Shown here: positions 1 to 9,521 of the stretch, one piece after another
Layout of the letters: each line of letters opens with the position of its first letter
How positions within the stretch are numbered: the first letter of the stretch is position 1
Source: Vibrio sp. Hep-1b-8
GTDB lineage: Bacteria > Pseudomonadota > Gammaproteobacteria > Enterobacterales > Vibrionaceae
Direction: 5' to 3'
DNA length: 50,720 bases
Assembly: GCF_006124995.1 (NCBI RefSeq)
Contig: NZ_QEWN01000014.1
Coordinates: forward strand, 1 to 50,720
Notes under the pieces: generated by a model
Databases searched by the model: none
Told to the model about the DNA's origin: nothing
What the model saw: only the letters and a program-made list of their open reading frames with translations
Position numbers and translations under genes: made by a program

Positions 1-1
1 G

Positions 2-637
2 CATTGGCTTATTCCTATGCGCAAAGGGGCTCAATATACAACGGTTCGCAAACTGGGACGTGGAGAAGAATTAGTTGAGCTGAAGCTCTCTCCACAAGCA
101 AAAAAGAAATGGTGTGATGCCCCGGAAATACTAGAGGCTCGCCTAATAACTAAGGTAGTTAAGGGGAAAGAAATACGACTGTTAACGTCAATGACAGACC
201 CTTTACGTTACCCAGGAAAAGATATTGCGGAGCTTTACAGTCATCGGTGGGAGATAGAGTTAGGCTATCGAGAGATGAAGCAATATATGCTTCAAAACAG
301 CCTTACTCTACGAAGCAAAAAACCAGAACTCGTTATACAAGAGTTGTGGGGGATGTTGCTAGCCTACAACTTACTTCGCTTCTTAATGTGCCAAATGGCT
401 TACGACCAGAATAAAGTAATGCCTTATCAAATAGGCTTTAAGCAAGCGTCGTTGTTCTTAATAGGTCAGTTACAACTCCTTCCTGCTGTTGCGCCAGGTA
501 GAATCCCTGAGGTAATGAACTACATACTCGATATGGCTGAGAGTTTTACGCTGCCAGAAAGGCGAGATAGGAGCTACCCAAGAGTGGTAAAAAGAAGGCC
601 CAGTCGCTACGCGACTAGGCCTTCAAAAAGGTATTAA
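2..637 (+). CDS. IS4-family transposase, C-terminal part (5' end outside window)
   Basis: This is the C-terminal part of a DDE transposase of the IS4 family. The reading frame is open from the first bases of the window, so the true start lies upstream; the ATG at 17 is internal. Counted from that ATG, the family signature Y-(2)-R-(3)-E-(6)-K is complete at Y74, R77, E81 and K88, so the catalytic glutamate is present; the two catalytic aspartates lie outside the window. The last codons sit in a GC-rich imperfect hairpin (about 595-623). The insertion sequence probably ends between about 650 and 700, but no terminal inverted repeat can be proven from one end. It marks the left edge as mobile DNA. 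Confidence 0.88.
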   Translation, partial: HWLIPMRKGAQYTTVRKLGRGEELVELKLSPQAKKKWCDAPEILEARLITKVVKGKEIRLLTSMTDPLRYPGKDIAELYSHRWEIELGYREMKQYMLQNSLTLRSKKPELVIQELWGMLLAYNLLRFLMCQMAYDQNKVMPYQIGFKQASLFLIGQLQLLPAVAPGRIPEVMNYILDMAESFTLPERRDRSYPRVVKRRPSRYATRPSKRY

Positions 638-865
638 ATGCTTCTTAACTGACAAGCATTAGCTCTAGGGGCTGCTTTTTTTGTGCCTGATGGCGATTTT
701 ATGCGTGTCAAACCAAGAAATGACAATCATCCATCATGAACTCGCGTTCTAGGCTGGATCTTTACCATATTCCTACCACAATTTACTTACAGATTTAATA
801 ATAAATTCGAGTGATTGGCTCTGCTCTGTAGTCGTTATGGCAATAGAGTGAATAAGGAATTTGTA

Positions 866-2776
866 ATGAGAAATTTAGGATTTAGGAAGTTACTGCTTAT
901 ATCGATCATCGCACTGGTGGTGTTTTCTGTGACGGTGTCGAGCTATGTTTCATACATTAAGCAGAAAGAGACATTGGTTGATCTGATCACTAGAAGCAAT
1001 CAGGAGTATGTCAAAGCTCAAGCTGAGCAGGTCGGTGGCAAACTGAATGAAAAAGTGGCGGGTTTGGACAAAGTTGGGGCGTTGTTTGCGAATCAACCCA
1101 TCACAGGCAGTGAACAAGAGTTCATTGATTTGACTCACTTGATAGCGGGTGGAATGAACCTTAACAGTTCTGTGGTGGCATTTACCAATGGTGATGCCTA
1201 CTGGAACCAGACAGCAAACACGTGGCCGAATCACAAATACAATGGTGACGTTACAACTCGAAGTTGGTATCAGCTCGGAAGACAAAGTCCAACGGCCGCA
1301 ATGACGGAGCCCTATTTAAGCAGTGACGGGGACACCTACTGGGTGTCGATAGTGCGCAAGACACTGAGTGGCATGATCTCAGTCGATATGCAGCTAGGGT
1401 TTCTCAACGAAATCGTTAAAAGTGCCAACGATATTCCTGGTGCATTCGCGATGATCCTTAATCACGATAATACCGTTCTGGCTTCTTCTCTCTCTCTGGT
1501 TAAAGCAGGAGAGAAGGCAGACAAATACGCTTGGTTGGCAAACGTTGCTCGCCAGTCAATCGGAGTGAATGAGGCGGTATTTGAAGGTCAGATTGACTCC
1601 GTCGAAAAACTATTTTTTTCGCACAAAATCAATGTTGCAGGTAAAAGTTGGTACTTCGTTACTGGGCTGGAGAAAGAAGTTGTTTTCTCTGATTTGGTGT
1701 CGGCGAAACAAGCCGCGATCGCCACGGCATCCATAGCAACCATGGTGAGTGTCATACTAGCAATGCTAATTATGCAGGTTCTTTACCGACCCATTTTAGT
1801 ATTGAAACAGACCATGCTTGGTTTGAGCCAAGGAAACGGTGATCTCACTCAGCGCATCGAAGTCAAAACGAAAGACGACTTGGGAGAGATCTCGGAAAGT
1901 GTTAATTCGTTTATCGGTAGCCTGCAGAGCATGATGTTAGAGATTCGCCAGATGACGGAAAATCTCAATGAGAATGTCGATCGGATGAAAGATCAGAGTC
2001 AGAGGAATAGCGTTATTCTCCAAAATCATGTTCAAGAGACAGAGCAAGTGGTGACAGCCATTGAGGAAATGAACTCTACGGCTGATTCGATGGCAACGGA
2101 TGCGGCGAATACGGCGCAATTGACTCATAAAGCGAGTGAGGCGAGTAGCGCTTCTAAGAATACCGTGACACAAGCGCAGAAAAATGTTCAAGAGTTAGTC
2201 GAAGACGTAAGCACGGCATCCGGAAACGTAAATAATATGGCGGCCGAGACGGATGGAATTAATACCATCCTTGGTGTGATTGGCGATATCGCTGAACAGA
2301 CCAATTTATTGGCGCTAAATGCAGCCATTGAGGCGGCACGCGCAGGGGAGCAGGGACGTGGTTTTGCTGTGGTGGCCGACGAGGTCCGCAACCTTGCTAG
2401 CCGAACCAAAACCAGTACTGAAGAAATTGAAGCGGCGCTAGCAAGCTTGTTACGTGGCAGCCAATCCGTGGTGGATTCGATGGAATCGACCAAACAGAAG
2501 TGCGCCCAAACTGCGCAAGGGGCTGGTGAAGTGGCAGAAAGTCTCGATGTGATGAGTCAATTTGTGACGGATATAAACGACCTCAGTACCCAAATTGCGA
2601 CAGCCGCAGAAGAGCAAAGTAGCGTTACTCAAGAGTTAAGCCGCAATATGAGCGCAATCAATGACATTGTTGGTGAGTTGGATGCCAATGGACAACAAGC
2701 ATTAGAAGAGGCGCAGAGAATTTCAGATATGAATCAGACACTGAGTGATATCGTCGCTCGCTTTAAACTCTCGTAG
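866..2776 (+). CDS. Methyl-accepting chemotaxis protein with periplasmic Cache-type sensor
   Basis: A transmembrane chemoreceptor that would report a periplasmic ligand to CheW/CheA. The start at 866 is chosen because AAGGA at 854-858 lies 7 bases before it; an upstream in-frame TTG at 815 has no such site. The 636-residue protein has TM1 at about 8-28, a large periplasmic region of about 250 residues with an R-x-W-Y segment and a later VDMQL segment as in double-Cache sensors, TM2 at about 281-305, a HAMP domain, and a long cytoplasmic coiled coil. The signalling tip is intact ([19 protein letters not shown]). No C-terminal CheR-tethering pentapeptide is present. The ligand cannot be told; amino acids are common for this sensor fold, but only part of the amino-acid motif is visible. 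Confidence 0.92.
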   Translation: MRNLGFRKLLLISIIALVVFSVTVSSYVSYIKQKETLVDLITRSNQEYVKAQAEQVGGKLNEKVAGLDKVGALFANQPITGSEQEFIDLTHLIAGGMNLNSSVVAFTNGDAYWNQTANTWPNHKYNGDVTTRSWYQLGRQSPTAAMTEPYLSSDGDTYWVSIVRKTLSGMISVDMQLGFLNEIVKSANDIPGAFAMILNHDNTVLASSLSLVKAGEKADKYAWLANVARQSIGVNEAVFEGQIDSVEKLFFSHKINVAGKSWYFVTGLEKEVVFSDLVSAKQAAIATASIATMVSVILAMLIMQVLYRPILVLKQTMLGLSQGNGDLTQRIEVKTKDDLGEISESVNSFIGSLQSMMLEIRQMTENLNENVDRMKDQSQRNSVILQNHVQETEQVVTAIEEMNSTADSMATDAANTAQLTHKASEASSASKNTVTQAQKNVQELVEDVSTASGNVNNMAAETDGINTILGVIGDIAEQTNLLALNAAIEAARAGEQGRGFAVVADEVRNLASRTKTSTEEIEAALASLLRGSQSVVDSMESTKQKCAQTAQGAGEVAESLDVMSQFVTDINDLSTQIATAAEEQSSVTQELSRNMSAINDIVGELDANGQQALEEAQRISDMNQTLSDIVARFKLS

Positions 2777-2801
2777 TTCATTTGCTATTGGCTGAGAATA
2801 T

Positions 2802-2833
2802 AAGAGGTACCTCCGTGTACCTCTTTGGTTTTT
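2802..2833. terminator. Intrinsic terminator between convergent chemoreceptor and MFS genes
   Basis: A perfect 9-bp stem (2802-2810 with 2817-2825), 6-base loop, followed on the plus strand by TGGTTTTT. It sits just after the chemoreceptor stop and before the stop of the opposing MFS gene, so it may serve both directions, though the T-run favours plus-strand transcripts. Confidence 0.7.
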
Positions 2834-2856
2834 AATTGGAGAGAGACAATATGGGT

Positions 2857-4062
2857 TCAGTTGGCAATTTGAGCTTGTAAAGCGCGAGAGCGGTTGAGTT
2901 GAGACATGACCAATACCGCGAAAAACATAGTAAACGCTGCAATAGCAAAGCCCCATTGAGTCATATCGTATCGCGCCAAATACGCAATCAGGATGTAACT
3001 GACACTTTGTACAGATGTGGAGAATAGCACCAATCCACCCTCGACTCTGCCCCGCTGACTGACATCAATCGTATGATGCATCCAATTAGTGCGAGCGATA
3101 CGATTTAAGGCATTAAAAAATCCAAACACTAACGTCATCATAAGGATGTACATTGGGTGTGTCGCGATGCTCATACCCACTAAGGACGCCGCTACGAGCG
3201 CCATTGAGTATTGCATGGTCGTTTGATGTGAGCTGAGTGAGAGCAGTCTGCTGACAAATATACCCGTCAGCAAAGAACCAAAACCAAAGGTGATGTTATA
3301 GCCCGCATACCAGTCTCCGGAAATGTCATTCTCAGCAAACCAAATGGGGACAAGTTTTCCTAAGAAAGTGAGAATTGGATAAGAAAGGCATGACATCAGC
3401 AGAAAAGCATAGAAGTGTGGCTGTTGAGCAAAGATGGTACGACTCTCTTTCATCTGTTCGACAAAAGAGTTTTGGTTGTTGCTACGCAGTTGCTGTTGAT
3501 ATGGTGTGACAATGTAACTCACAGCAGCGATAGCCGATGCAATGGCGGCAAACGTTGCAAATTCGACCATTCCCCATCTTTGCAGTAACACGACGCCTAA
3601 TGCACCAGCACCAAGGGTTGTCGCCTGCATTACAATCTCTTGCTTACCTGAAATCGAAGCATATTCATGACGCTGATAGTTCTCTTGGGTAAACGCGTTG
3701 TTCGTCGACCAGGCTAAATTGCTACTGACCCAAAACACCAATTGAGCACCGGCGAGGAGCCAGTGAGAGTCGAGATTAATAAGATATGCGACCAATACGA
3801 TGGTTGCGGTGAGAGACTGAACCACTTGAACAAGGATCAGCAATAATTTGCGTGAGTGACGATCAATTAAGGTCGCAAAAAATGGCGTGAGGACAAATGA
3901 TGTTGCGGTACAGGTAAGCGCAACCAAGGCAATGAATGTTCCCATGTCGGGTGTGCTTAACATGACCCACGGCAAAGCCATCATGAAAAGACCGGATGAA
4001 ATACCATCAAAAAAGCGTCCTGAAAGATAAGGCAAAGTTCTATTTTTCGTCACTAGTCTCAT
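2857..4062 (-). CDS. MFS transporter under a SoxR-type promoter
   Basis: A 401-residue protein of the major facilitator superfamily with about 12 hydrophobic segments, of the drug/MFP-like exporter kind with a conserved basic loop after TM2 (LIDRHSRKLL). The ATG at 4062 is chosen because AAGGAT lies a few bases upstream; an in-frame extension to 4113 would run into the promoter and is rejected. It is divergent from soxR, and its promoter contains the complete SoxR operator (see 4099-4129). From this context the likely role is export of redox-cycling compounds or other SoxR inducers; this is inference, as the substrate cannot be read from the sequence. Confidence 0.88.
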   Translation of the reverse strand: MRLVTKNRTLPYLSGRFFDGISSGLFMMALPWVMLSTPDMGTFIALVALTCTATSFVLTPFFATLIDRHSRKLLLILVQVVQSLTATIVLVAYLINLDSHWLLAGAQLVFWVSSNLAWSTNNAFTQENYQRHEYASISGKQEIVMQATTLGAGALGVVLLQRWGMVEFATFAAIASAIAAVSYIVTPYQQQLRSNNQNSFVEQMKESRTIFAQQPHFYAFLLMSCLSYPILTFLGKLVPIWFAENDISGDWYAGYNITFGFGSLLTGIFVSRLLSLSSHQTTMQYSMALVAASLVGMSIATHPMYILMMTLVFGFFNALNRIARTNWMHHTIDVSQRGRVEGGLVLFSTSVQSVSYILIAYLARYDMTQWGFAIAAFTMFFAVLVMSQLNRSRALQAQIAN

Positions 4063-4098
4063 CGAAATATCCTTATGTAATCTGACTGAGTTAGTGCT

Positions 4099-4129
4099 AC
4101 TGTAAAACCTCAAGTTAACTTGAGGTAAA
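4099..4129 (-). promoter_or_regulatory. SoxR-dependent promoter of the MFS gene
   Basis: The perfect 18-bp palindrome CCTCAAGTTAACTTGAGG at 4108-4125 is the same as the E. coli soxS operator. On the minus strand it lies between a -35 TTTACC (4124-4129) and a -10 TACAGT (4099-4104) with a spacer of exactly 19 bp. That over-long spacer is the hallmark of promoters that oxidised SoxR activates by twisting the DNA. It reads towards the MFS gene, with the ATG about 37 bp downstream of the -10. Confidence 0.95.
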
Positions 4130-4159
4130 GCGCGAATTTTAATTTATTTGGAGTGCAAT

Positions 4160-4624
4160 ATGGAAATGAGTGTGGGAGAAGTGGCGAAAAGAGCGCAAGT
4201 CAAAGTCTCAGCGTTACACTTCTATGAGCAAAAGGGATTGATCTTCAGTTGGAGAAATCAGGGCAATCAACGTCGCTATCATCGCAGCGTACTGAGGCGT
4301 ATCGCAGTGATTAAAGCCGCTCAGGAAGTCGGACTAACGCTGGAGGAAATTGCGGAGTCACTGGGTCATTTGCCTAAGCATCAGGCTCCTAGCCGTCAGG
4401 AATGGGAGCAGATGGCATCCGGATGGAAAGAGCGTTTGGAGCACAGAATTCAGCAGCTTAAAGCTCTTCAAGATGATCTAGGTAGCTGTATCGGCTGTGG
4501 TTGTTTGTCTATGGAATCCTGTGCTATCTACAACCCTCAAGATATTCGTGCTGAAACGTTCAAAGGTAAAACCATGCTCACCAACCCTGAAGAGTGGTCA
4601 CAAGGAGAGGGCGAACCCGAGTAA
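4160..4624 (+). CDS. soxR: SoxR, redox-sensing MerR-family activator
   Basis: A 154-residue [2Fe-2S] transcription factor, the same length as E. coli SoxR. The MerR winged helix lies at about 1-75 (VGEVAKRAQVKVSALHFYE) and a dimerisation helix follows. The iron-sulfur ligands are all present with the SoxR spacing C-x2-C-x-C-x5-C (C110, C113, C115, C121). The ATG at 4160 is preceded by GGAG at 4150-4153; TTG at 4148 overlaps that site and is rejected. The gene is divergent from the MFS gene and the operator lies between them, so SoxR probably also limits its own expression. There is no soxS-like gene here, so the pump appears to be a direct target, as is usual outside enteric bacteria. Its 3' end overlaps the next, convergent gene by 27 bp. 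Confidence 0.96.
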   Translation: MEMSVGEVAKRAQVKVSALHFYEQKGLIFSWRNQGNQRRYHRSVLRRIAVIKAAQEVGLTLEEIAESLGHLPKHQAPSRQEWEQMASGWKERLEHRIQQLKALQDDLGSCIGCGCLSMESCAIYNPQDIRAETFKGKTMLTNPEEWSQGEGEPE

Positions 4625-5473
4625 CATTGGCAGTGTCAGCACACTAAAGAAGTTACTGAACAATACCATTGACGCGACTTTCGTTGGCTCAATCTGAAAG
4701 CGTTCAGCAAACAGATAGTTCATCACCGCTGGTGGTAGCATGGTAAAGAGCACCATCATTTGTAGTTGCATCGGCGGTAGAGGAATGAATAGATAGATCA
4801 CCGTGAAAGCAGCTGCACCGGTTGCCAGTGATTGCAACGTACATAAGATTCCCACTTTTATGCCGCTCAACCTTAGGTTACACATCTGTGCTCCAAGCGA
4901 AAGCAGCATGACAGGAACAGCCGCCTGACCGAGTAACGAGGTCGCTTCATAGAGTGGTGTCCATACACCGATATCGGAAACGTTAAGGATTAGCGCTAAG
5001 CTTGCCGCGATAAAGATCGGCATCTTTACGATCTGTTTGAAAGGGTTACCTTCACTGAGGAGTGCTAAACCGAGGCTAATATGTAGGCAAGCCGAAACCA
5101 CAAACAGTAAAACCGCTGACCCGAGCGCACTGTCTCCGAAAGTGTAAGTGAACAACGGGATAGCGAGGTTGCCACTGTTACGAAACATGTGTGGAGGCGC
5201 CCAAGCTTTATAGTTTAGCTTGGTGAGTTTGCACACGGGAAGCATGAGGATGCCAGGTAACAGCACCGCGATGGCGGCAGCGCTTAAAAGGGGCACTTGC
5301 TCAGTATCCAGAGGCATAGCGACCAGCGATGAAAATACCAACGCAGGGGTGAACGCATCCATATTTATACGGTTAATCGGCCTAAAGTCGGGTTTAAGCC
5401 ATCTGCCAACGGAAAAGCCAACGGCAATCAGCGCGAACACAGGGAAGAGAATCCCGACCACTTGTTGAAACAT
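4598..5473 (-). CDS. AEC-family (auxin efflux carrier-like) permease
   Basis: A 291-residue inner-membrane protein with about 10 hydrophobic segments and the two-repeat pattern of the AEC family (PF03547), which in bacteria moves small carboxylates such as malate or malonate. Typical features are the N-terminal FPVFALIAVGFSVGRW segment and the NSGNLAIPL stretch near the middle. Start at 5473 follows AAGGA at good spacing. The 3' end overlaps soxR by 27 bp tail-to-tail, which argues against cotranscription. The substrate is not identifiable. Confidence 0.88.
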   Translation of the reverse strand: MFQQVVGILFPVFALIAVGFSVGRWLKPDFRPINRINMDAFTPALVFSSLVAMPLDTEQVPLLSAAAIAVLLPGILMLPVCKLTKLNYKAWAPPHMFRNSGNLAIPLFTYTFGDSALGSAVLLFVVSACLHISLGLALLSEGNPFKQIVKMPIFIAASLALILNVSDIGVWTPLYEATSLLGQAAVPVMLLSLGAQMCNLRLSGIKVGILCTLQSLATGAAAFTVIYLFIPLPPMQLQMMVLFTMLPPAVMNYLFAERFQIEPTKVASMVLFSNFFSVLTLPMLLGFALSL

Positions 5474-5593
5474 TTCAATCCTTGAATAGCGTTATACAAC
5501 TTTGACTAACTTACTGGATCTTAAATCATTAAAACAGGGTAATGTCGCTTTTAACGTCAATGTCAGTTGATTTACGCGCGGTTGCTCTGCTGA

Positions 5594-6070
5594 CTACTTA
5601 CGATATTTATGCAGCACATTGACGGGAATGTGACAGTAGTCATTTGGAAATCGAGTTAATCGATCTTGGTGCTCGTCATCGCTCTTGACGTAATTGGTCA
5701 GCAGCATCACTTCAACTGCAATTTTCTTGCTGTCAGGACGCGCAGCAATGTACTGGCGGGCTTGATTTAAGTGCTGCTCATCTCGGCTGTAAACACCGGT
5801 ACGATACTTCTTACCGATGTCTTCTCCTTGCTGGTTAACGCTATAGGGGTCGATAATTTCGAACAGATAATCCATTAACTGTTCAACAGAGAGCAATTTA
5901 GGATCGAACTCAGTACGAACACATTCTGCGTAGCCATCATATTGCCCCGAGGTTGTGCTTGAGGTGCCATTGGCTCTACCAGCTTCAGTGGTGACAACGC
6001 CGGGTAAATGGCGCATAAACTCTTGCACACCCCATAAACATCCGCCTGCAATATAGATCTCGTGTAACAA
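5594..6070 (-). CDS. msrA: Short peptide-methionine (S)-S-oxide reductase (MsrA)
   Basis: MsrA reduces methionine-S-sulfoxide in oxidised proteins. The catalytic-site motif is GGCLWGVQ, a variant of the usual GCFWG in which Phe is Leu; the catalytic Cys is kept. Downstream conserved pieces include QYDGYAECVRTEFDP, the YLFEIIDPYSVNQQGEDIGKKYRTGVY block and a final NDYCHIP, where most MsrAs have a D/EYHQ sequence. A second Cys in that C-terminal segment could be the resolving residue. The TTG at 6070 is preferred because GGAG lies 7 bases upstream; an in-frame TTG at 6103 would add 11 residues. At about 158 residues it is a short form and probably a second, divergent MsrA. Its location near soxR fits an oxidative-stress theme. 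Confidence 0.85.
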   Translation of the reverse strand: MLHEIYIAGGCLWGVQEFMRHLPGVVTTEAGRANGTSSTTSGQYDGYAECVRTEFDPKLLSVEQLMDYLFEIIDPYSVNQQGEDIGKKYRTGVYSRDEQHLNQARQYIAARPDSKKIAVEVMLLTNYVKSDDEHQDRLTRFPNDYCHIPVNVLHKYRK

Positions 6071-6340
6071 AACATGGCTCCGTTGGTCGATATAGACTGG
6101 CAATTAAAACAAATTCCGCTGCCTAGGAATAGTGATCATTCGTCAAGTGAATCTGTACACAGATATAACAGGAAGCATGGAGAAAAAGAGAACAGGTAAG
6201 ACGAACTGGCGGATCGGAAGGGCTGGTTTTTGTGAACTGGCGTTAAGTTTTAAAGAAATTATTCATGACAATCTGAAAAACTTGAGCTCTTGATTCACTT
6301 TTTTAATTCATAGGCTAAATTTATATGTGCTAGGTTTCTT

Positions 6341-7360
6341 ATGCAAATGGATCTGCCAATGATACCGTTTATAAAGAATAATAAATTGGCGCTTAGTGTT
6401 TCTGTGCTTATGTTGTGCGCGGTAGCTTGGGGCGTGATAAACGAAGTGAAGATGAGTCAGATGACGACCTCTTCAAAAATAAGAATAGGGGTTTCTCTAA
6501 CACCCTTATCATCGCCTTTTTTGGTTGCTGACCAACTGGGCTTTTTTAAATCCTTTAATCTAGATGTCAGCTAACACCCTTGTTCGAGTGGTGCCGCTTG
6601 TACAAACCTGATGCTAGATCGCAATGTTGACTATGCAACGGCATCGGAGTCTGTTGTGATGTTCCAAAGCTTTCAGAGTGATGATCTTTCTTTGCTTGTC
6701 AGCTTTGTTGAATCAGACAACGACCTCAAACTTCTCACACTCGTGCCTGCCAGTATTCATAGCGTTAACGAGTTGGAAGGTCGTAGGGTAGGCATCATCA
6801 AGGGCACGGCTAGTGAGTTCTATTTCGACTCGGTACTTATCAGCAACAATCTCAAGCATATGCCCGTAGAGAAAGTCTATTTGCAACCACACGAGATGGT
6901 ACCGGCACTGCTTTCGTATCGAGTTGATGCAATATCGGCATGGGAACCAATGGGCTTTGAAGCGGATTTATTCTCTGTTGCGGATGTCGCGAATCTAGGG
7001 GTTAAAGGGATCTATCAATTGTCATTTAACCTGACTGCTCGCTCACCTTATCTAGAGTTTGTTGGTGATGAGCCGACCCGCTTACTACAGGCTCTTGATA
7101 AGGCGATTGAATGGATAAACAGCAACCCAGAGGAGGCGATTGCGATGATCGCGACACGACTTGACCTTCCGCCTAGCCAAGTCAAGTGGACATGGCAGGA
7201 CTACCTGTTTCGCTTATCCTTGGGTAATTCGCTACTCTCAAACTTGCAATTACAATCTCGCTGGGCGATTGAAATGGGGTTAGTCGAAAACTCGCCGCCG
7301 GATTTCAGAGAGCTACTTTACCCTTATCCGTATCAGCAAGCGATGGAACTGAGGGATTGA
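6341..7360 (+). pseudogene. Periplasmic substrate-binding protein (NMT1/SsuA-like), interrupted by one in-frame stop
   Basis: Two open stretches (6341-6571 and 6575-7360) lie in the same frame and are separated only by TAA at 6572-6574. Together they make about 339 residues of an ABC-type substrate-binding protein of the taurine/NMT1-like kind: N-terminal membrane anchor or signal (about residues 14-33), the start of lobe 1 (IRIGVSLTPLSSPFLVADQLGFF), then PCSSGAACTNLML, VDYATASESVVMF, GRRVGIIKGTASEFYFDSVL and ALLSYRVDAISAWEP. A single base change TTA (Leu) to TAA would explain the break. The gene sits 4 bp before a membrane diguanylate cyclase with no ABC permease or ATPase, so it was probably a sensor partner rather than a transport protein. 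Sequencing error or readthrough cannot be excluded. Confidence 0.88.
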
Positions 7361-7364
7361 CGCT

Positions 7365-8723
7365 ATGTTGGATTCTCTGTTCAAGAAAATGTTTATCCTT
7401 TCAACGACAACGATGATGTTGACGTTATTCATTGTTATCTCTTTCTCAAAGATACATGCCGAACAGAAGCTAACGAAATTCGAGCTGGATCAGCTTATTG
7501 AGCTACAACTGTGCGTCGATTTATTACGCAGCCAATTATGGGTGTTTAAACAGTTTGGTGACCAGCCAAGTTTGCATCAGGTCGAGATCGCACACGCTGA
7601 GTTGGACACTAAACTCACCGCTTATAAGAGTAGCAACATTCTCCTCGACAACATTCAACACATGAACCGAAGCCTTCATATTTTGCTACTGCAAGAAAAA
7701 GAGCTCTATTTTGATGGTTCTGGTAGACGCAAAGAAACGGATTCTGACGATATCAATGCACGTAACCTGCTGCATTCGCGCTACAACATGATCGTGCAAA
7801 ACATGACAGAGGAGCTTGCTTACGTTCATCAGCTTGTCTTGAATCGTAACGTCACCAATCTACAGAGTGTTATGGCGACAGCTGCTGCGTGGCTGATCAT
7901 CTGTTCCATTTTAGTGAGCGTCACCGCTTGGCTAATTTTGTTCCGTTTTAAATCGGGTGCAGAAGCAATGAAAGCAGCGATCATCGATCTTGCTAAGGGG
8001 AAATTGGACACCAAGGTTGAAGCGGTAAAAATGGACAGTGAGTTTCGTGTTATCGCCAGCTTTTTTAATCAAATGACCGTCTCGTTGTGTCGTTCGACGG
8101 TCACGCGTAAAGAGCTTGAAGAAGAAGTGCTCAGACAGACTCGACAGCTCAAACATAAGCAGGAGCAACTGCTGTTCTTATCCGAACATGATCCACTCAC
8201 CAACCTAATGAACCGCCGCGCATTTGATAAACAACTTGAGAATGCGATGATCAAAGCTAATCGCAGTGGCTGTAAATTGGCGTTGCTGTTTATTGATCTC
8301 GACGAGTTCAAACAAGTTAATGACACCTATGGTCATGATGCTGGTGATGTGGTGTTAGTCAACATTGCGCAGCGATTAGAAGAGAGTGTACGCGAGTCGG
8401 ACTTTGTTGGTCGTTTAGGTGGGGATGAGTTTGTTATCTGCTTAGACTTGCTTCACGATCTGTCCATTGTCGATAAAAAAGTTCAGCAAATCATAGACGT
8501 CATCAGTCAGCCGATTGTATTTGACGGCCACACGCTCGTGATTGGGGCGAGTGTTGGTGTTAGCCATTATCCTGAACAGACCAAAGATAAAGATTCATTG
8601 CTCAGCTTAGCTGACGAAGCGATGTATAGCGCGAAAGGTCGCAGTGGGAGCGAGGAGAAGGCCAGTAAGCCAACGACCTCTTCAGAGTCAAATGTGGTCA
8701 ATTTATCACAACGCTCTAAGTAA
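7365..8723 (+). CDS. Membrane diguanylate cyclase (HAMP-GGDEF)
   Basis: A 452-residue enzyme that would make cyclic di-GMP. Order: TM1 at about 9-29, periplasmic helical region to about 170, TM2 at about 172-194, HAMP-like linker, a coiled coil (about 245-270), then a GGDEF domain. The active site is intact (RLGGDEF, G352-F356) and the inhibitory site is also intact (RESD, R343-D346), five residues upstream of GGDEF as expected, so product inhibition is likely. It follows the broken binding-protein gene by 4 bp, an arrangement resembling the V. cholerae NspS-MbaA pair, in which a binding protein signals to a membrane c-di-GMP enzyme. If the partner is lost, the cyclase may run without ligand control. 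Confidence 0.93.
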   Translation: MLDSLFKKMFILSTTTMMLTLFIVISFSKIHAEQKLTKFELDQLIELQLCVDLLRSQLWVFKQFGDQPSLHQVEIAHAELDTKLTAYKSSNILLDNIQHMNRSLHILLLQEKELYFDGSGRRKETDSDDINARNLLHSRYNMIVQNMTEELAYVHQLVLNRNVTNLQSVMATAAAWLIICSILVSVTAWLILFRFKSGAEAMKAAIIDLAKGKLDTKVEAVKMDSEFRVIASFFNQMTVSLCRSTVTRKELEEEVLRQTRQLKHKQEQLLFLSEHDPLTNLMNRRAFDKQLENAMIKANRSGCKLALLFIDLDEFKQVNDTYGHDAGDVVLVNIAQRLEESVRESDFVGRLGGDEFVICLDLLHDLSIVDKKVQQIIDVISQPIVFDGHTLVIGASVGVSHYPEQTKDKDSLLSLADEAMYSAKGRSGSEEKASKPTTSSESNVVNLSQRSK

Positions 8724-8912
8724 CCTTAACCTCTAGTGTACATTTTGTTTAACACAGCCCTTACAAGTGATTTCCTGTCAGATCTCGACATTTTTGTCAT
8801 TAATCGACATCTTATGCGGGTTTGATTCACCAGTTTGTGAATCTGATTGCCCATCGAAATACGTCGCCGTGATGCCTATTTCGATTTTGGTACTAATGGA
8901 TAGGAAGTCTAA

Positions 8913-9521
8913 ATGGATAAAGAACATAGTTTGCGCGAAAACTTACTTGCGCTTGTTTTGGGTAGTGCTCTGGTCTCACTGGGCGTTATCTTTTTCAATA
9001 AAGTCGGTCTGCTGACAGGCGGTACTGCGGGATTGGCAATTTTCCTGACTAAGGTGAGTGATTTCAGTTTCGGCCAAATCTTCTTTGCGCTCAACTTGCC
9101 GTTTTACATTTTATCCGTCACCCGAATGGGATGGCGATTCACGCTCAATACCTTCATTGCCGTTACTATTGTTTCATTCGCGGTTGACCACTTACACCAT
9201 GTCATAGAGATTGCCCGCATTGACCCATTTTATGCGGCGCTTCTTGGCGGAGGGATGATCGGTATTGGGATGCTGGTGATATTCCGCCACAAGATGAGCT
9301 TAGGTGGATTCAATATTTTAGCGCTGTTTCTGCAGGAGCGATTTGGTATTCGTGCGGGTAAAGTGCAAATGGCATTAGACTGTACGATTGTGATCATGTC
9401 TTTGTTTATTGTCGATATTTCGTTGATTGCTCTGTCGGTAATGGGCGCAGTCGCGACCAACTTGATTCTGGCAATGAACCACAAGCCGGGTCGTTATCAA
9501 CCCCAAGCAACAACAGCATAG
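8913..9521 (+). CDS. YitT family (DUF161) membrane protein
   Basis: A 202-residue inner-membrane protein with 5 to 6 hydrophobic segments and the family hallmark at the N-terminus (NKVGLLTGGTAGLAIFL). A second glycine-rich segment (FRHKMSLGGFNILALFLQ) matches the internal repeat. The function of the family is unknown. AGGAAG lies a few bases before the ATG. It is followed at once by an intrinsic terminator and appears to be monocistronic. A GATTCAC/GTGAATC inverted repeat (8824-8843) lies in its upstream region. Confidence 0.86.
   Translation: MDKEHSLRENLLALVLGSALVSLGVIFFNKVGLLTGGTAGLAIFLTKVSDFSFGQIFFALNLPFYILSVTRMGWRFTLNTFIAVTIVSFAVDHLHHVIEIARIDPFYAALLGGGMIGIGMLVIFRHKMSLGGFNILALFLQERFGIRAGKVQMALDCTIVIMSLFIVDISLIALSVMGAVATNLILAMNHKPGRYQPQATTA

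Noticed and set aside
6177..6293. 38-codon plus-strand ORF in the spacer between msrA and the binding-protein gene
   Set aside because: The ribosome-binding site is too close, the sequence is basic and low in complexity, and nothing else supports it. No conserved feature is visible.
8824..8843. GATTCAC/GTGAATC inverted repeat before the yitT-like gene
   Set aside because: Seven-bp arms with a 6-bp spacer in an AT-rich region occur often by chance; no matching site elsewhere in the window.
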